A stretch of 23,689 nt of DNA, taken from contig DQRJ01000041.1 in the NCBI GenBank assembly GCA_015663855.1, forward strand, positions 1-23,689, in the 5' to 3' direction. Source of the stretch: Flavobacteriales bacterium (lineage in GTDB: Bacteria > Bacteroidota > Bacteroidia > Flavobacteriales_D > Sanyastnellaceae). Shown here in pieces: positions 23,517 through 23,689 of the stretch (the first letter of the stretch is position 1; the number at the start of each line of letters is the position of its first letter). The notes beneath the pieces are model-generated. The model was not told the origin of the DNA. It saw nothing but the letters and a program-made list of their open reading frames with translations, and did no database searches. A program made the translations under genes and the position numbers.

Positions 23517-23689
23517 TCAGAAATTATCTAAGTCTACTGGACGCATTACACCAAACCACTTTAACACCCTTTGTCCTATACCTGGCACATCTACATGAAT
23601 AATGTAAACACCCCCTGCGATAGGTACGTTTTTGTGGTTCTTCAAGTCCCAATCCACAAACGTGAGTGGGTCTGCTTTATTAAATTGTC
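23517..23689 (-). CDS. C-terminus of a large surface/secreted protein (partial), partner of the PorV/PorQ-family gene
   Basis: Reading back from TGA at 23519-23517 gives 57 codons open to the window edge. The visible end includes GGVYIIHVDVPGIGQRVL and then KWFGVMRPVDLDNF. I recognise this ending from large flavobacterial proteins encoded directly before a PorV/PorQ-family gene; its GVYIIHV pattern resembles type IX C-terminal domain strands. Only the last beta-rich segment is visible, so the enzyme or adhesin domain, if any, cannot be named. The one-base gap to the next ATG indicates an operon. Confidence 0.7.
   Translation of the reverse strand, partial: QFNKADPLTFVDWDLKNHKNVPIAGGVYIIHVDVPGIGQRVLKWFGVMRPVDLDNF

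Overview
The window looks like ordinary chromosomal DNA of a marine-type Bacteroidota, most likely a member of the Flavobacteriales. This rests on gene content and gene style. There is a cyoE - subunit III - subunit III - subunit IV - SCO cytochrome oxidase block, a PorV/PorQ-family barrel next to the C-terminus of a very likely type IX-secretion-associated protein, and two Wzi-like barrels. Several gene starts carry TAnnTTTG-type -7 boxes, and start codons are preceded by A-rich sequence rather than Shine-Dalgarno motifs. I see no tRNA, rRNA, CRISPR array, insertion sequence, phage gene or defence system, and no gene-free stretch longer than about 220 bases.

Layout. (1) Bases 1-11318, minus strand: a long co-directional run. 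Read in the direction of transcription it holds a glycosyltransferase 2, an orphan OppC/DppC-type permease, GDP-L-fucose synthase, a Wzi-like barrel, a WecA/TagO-like sugar-1-phosphate transferase and a second Wzi-like barrel. It continues with heme O synthase (cyoE), two cytochrome oxidase subunit III genes, subunit IV, and a SCO copper chaperone that runs off the left edge. (2) 11363-11938, plus: ruvC, followed by a strong terminator hairpin. (3) 12160-14347, minus: purK then ddl. (4) 14386-20215, plus: an MscS channel and a YwaF-like membrane protein (overlapping pair), then thyA, folA, a HupE/UreJ protein, yidD, a histidine-rich lipoprotein and an Asp-box beta-propeller protein, tightly packed. 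(5) 20230-23689, minus: PorV/PorQ-family barrel behind the end of an unseen large gene, a terminator, then greA, a HIT protein and an O-antigen-polymerase-like membrane protein.

How the genes fit together. The left block combines envelope-polysaccharide synthesis and export (WecA-like initiation, fucose nucleotide, surface barrels, glycosyltransferase) with biogenesis of the aa3-type terminal oxidase (heme O synthesis, subunits III/III/IV, copper delivery). thyA-folA is the usual dTMP/folate couple. HupE plus a His/Asp-rich lipoprotein suggests transition-metal handling (inference).

Most unusual points: the SCO protein is a tandem duplication whose first domain has lost all the copper ligands. 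Both tandem subunit III proteins carry long extramembrane insertions at the same topological position. A WecA-like gene sits between two diverged Wzi-like barrel genes with overlapping junctions. I found no clear evidence of a wholly new system. Several starts given here are internal ATGs, chosen over upstream TTG/GTG codons or over upstream starts that overlap the neighbouring gene more deeply.
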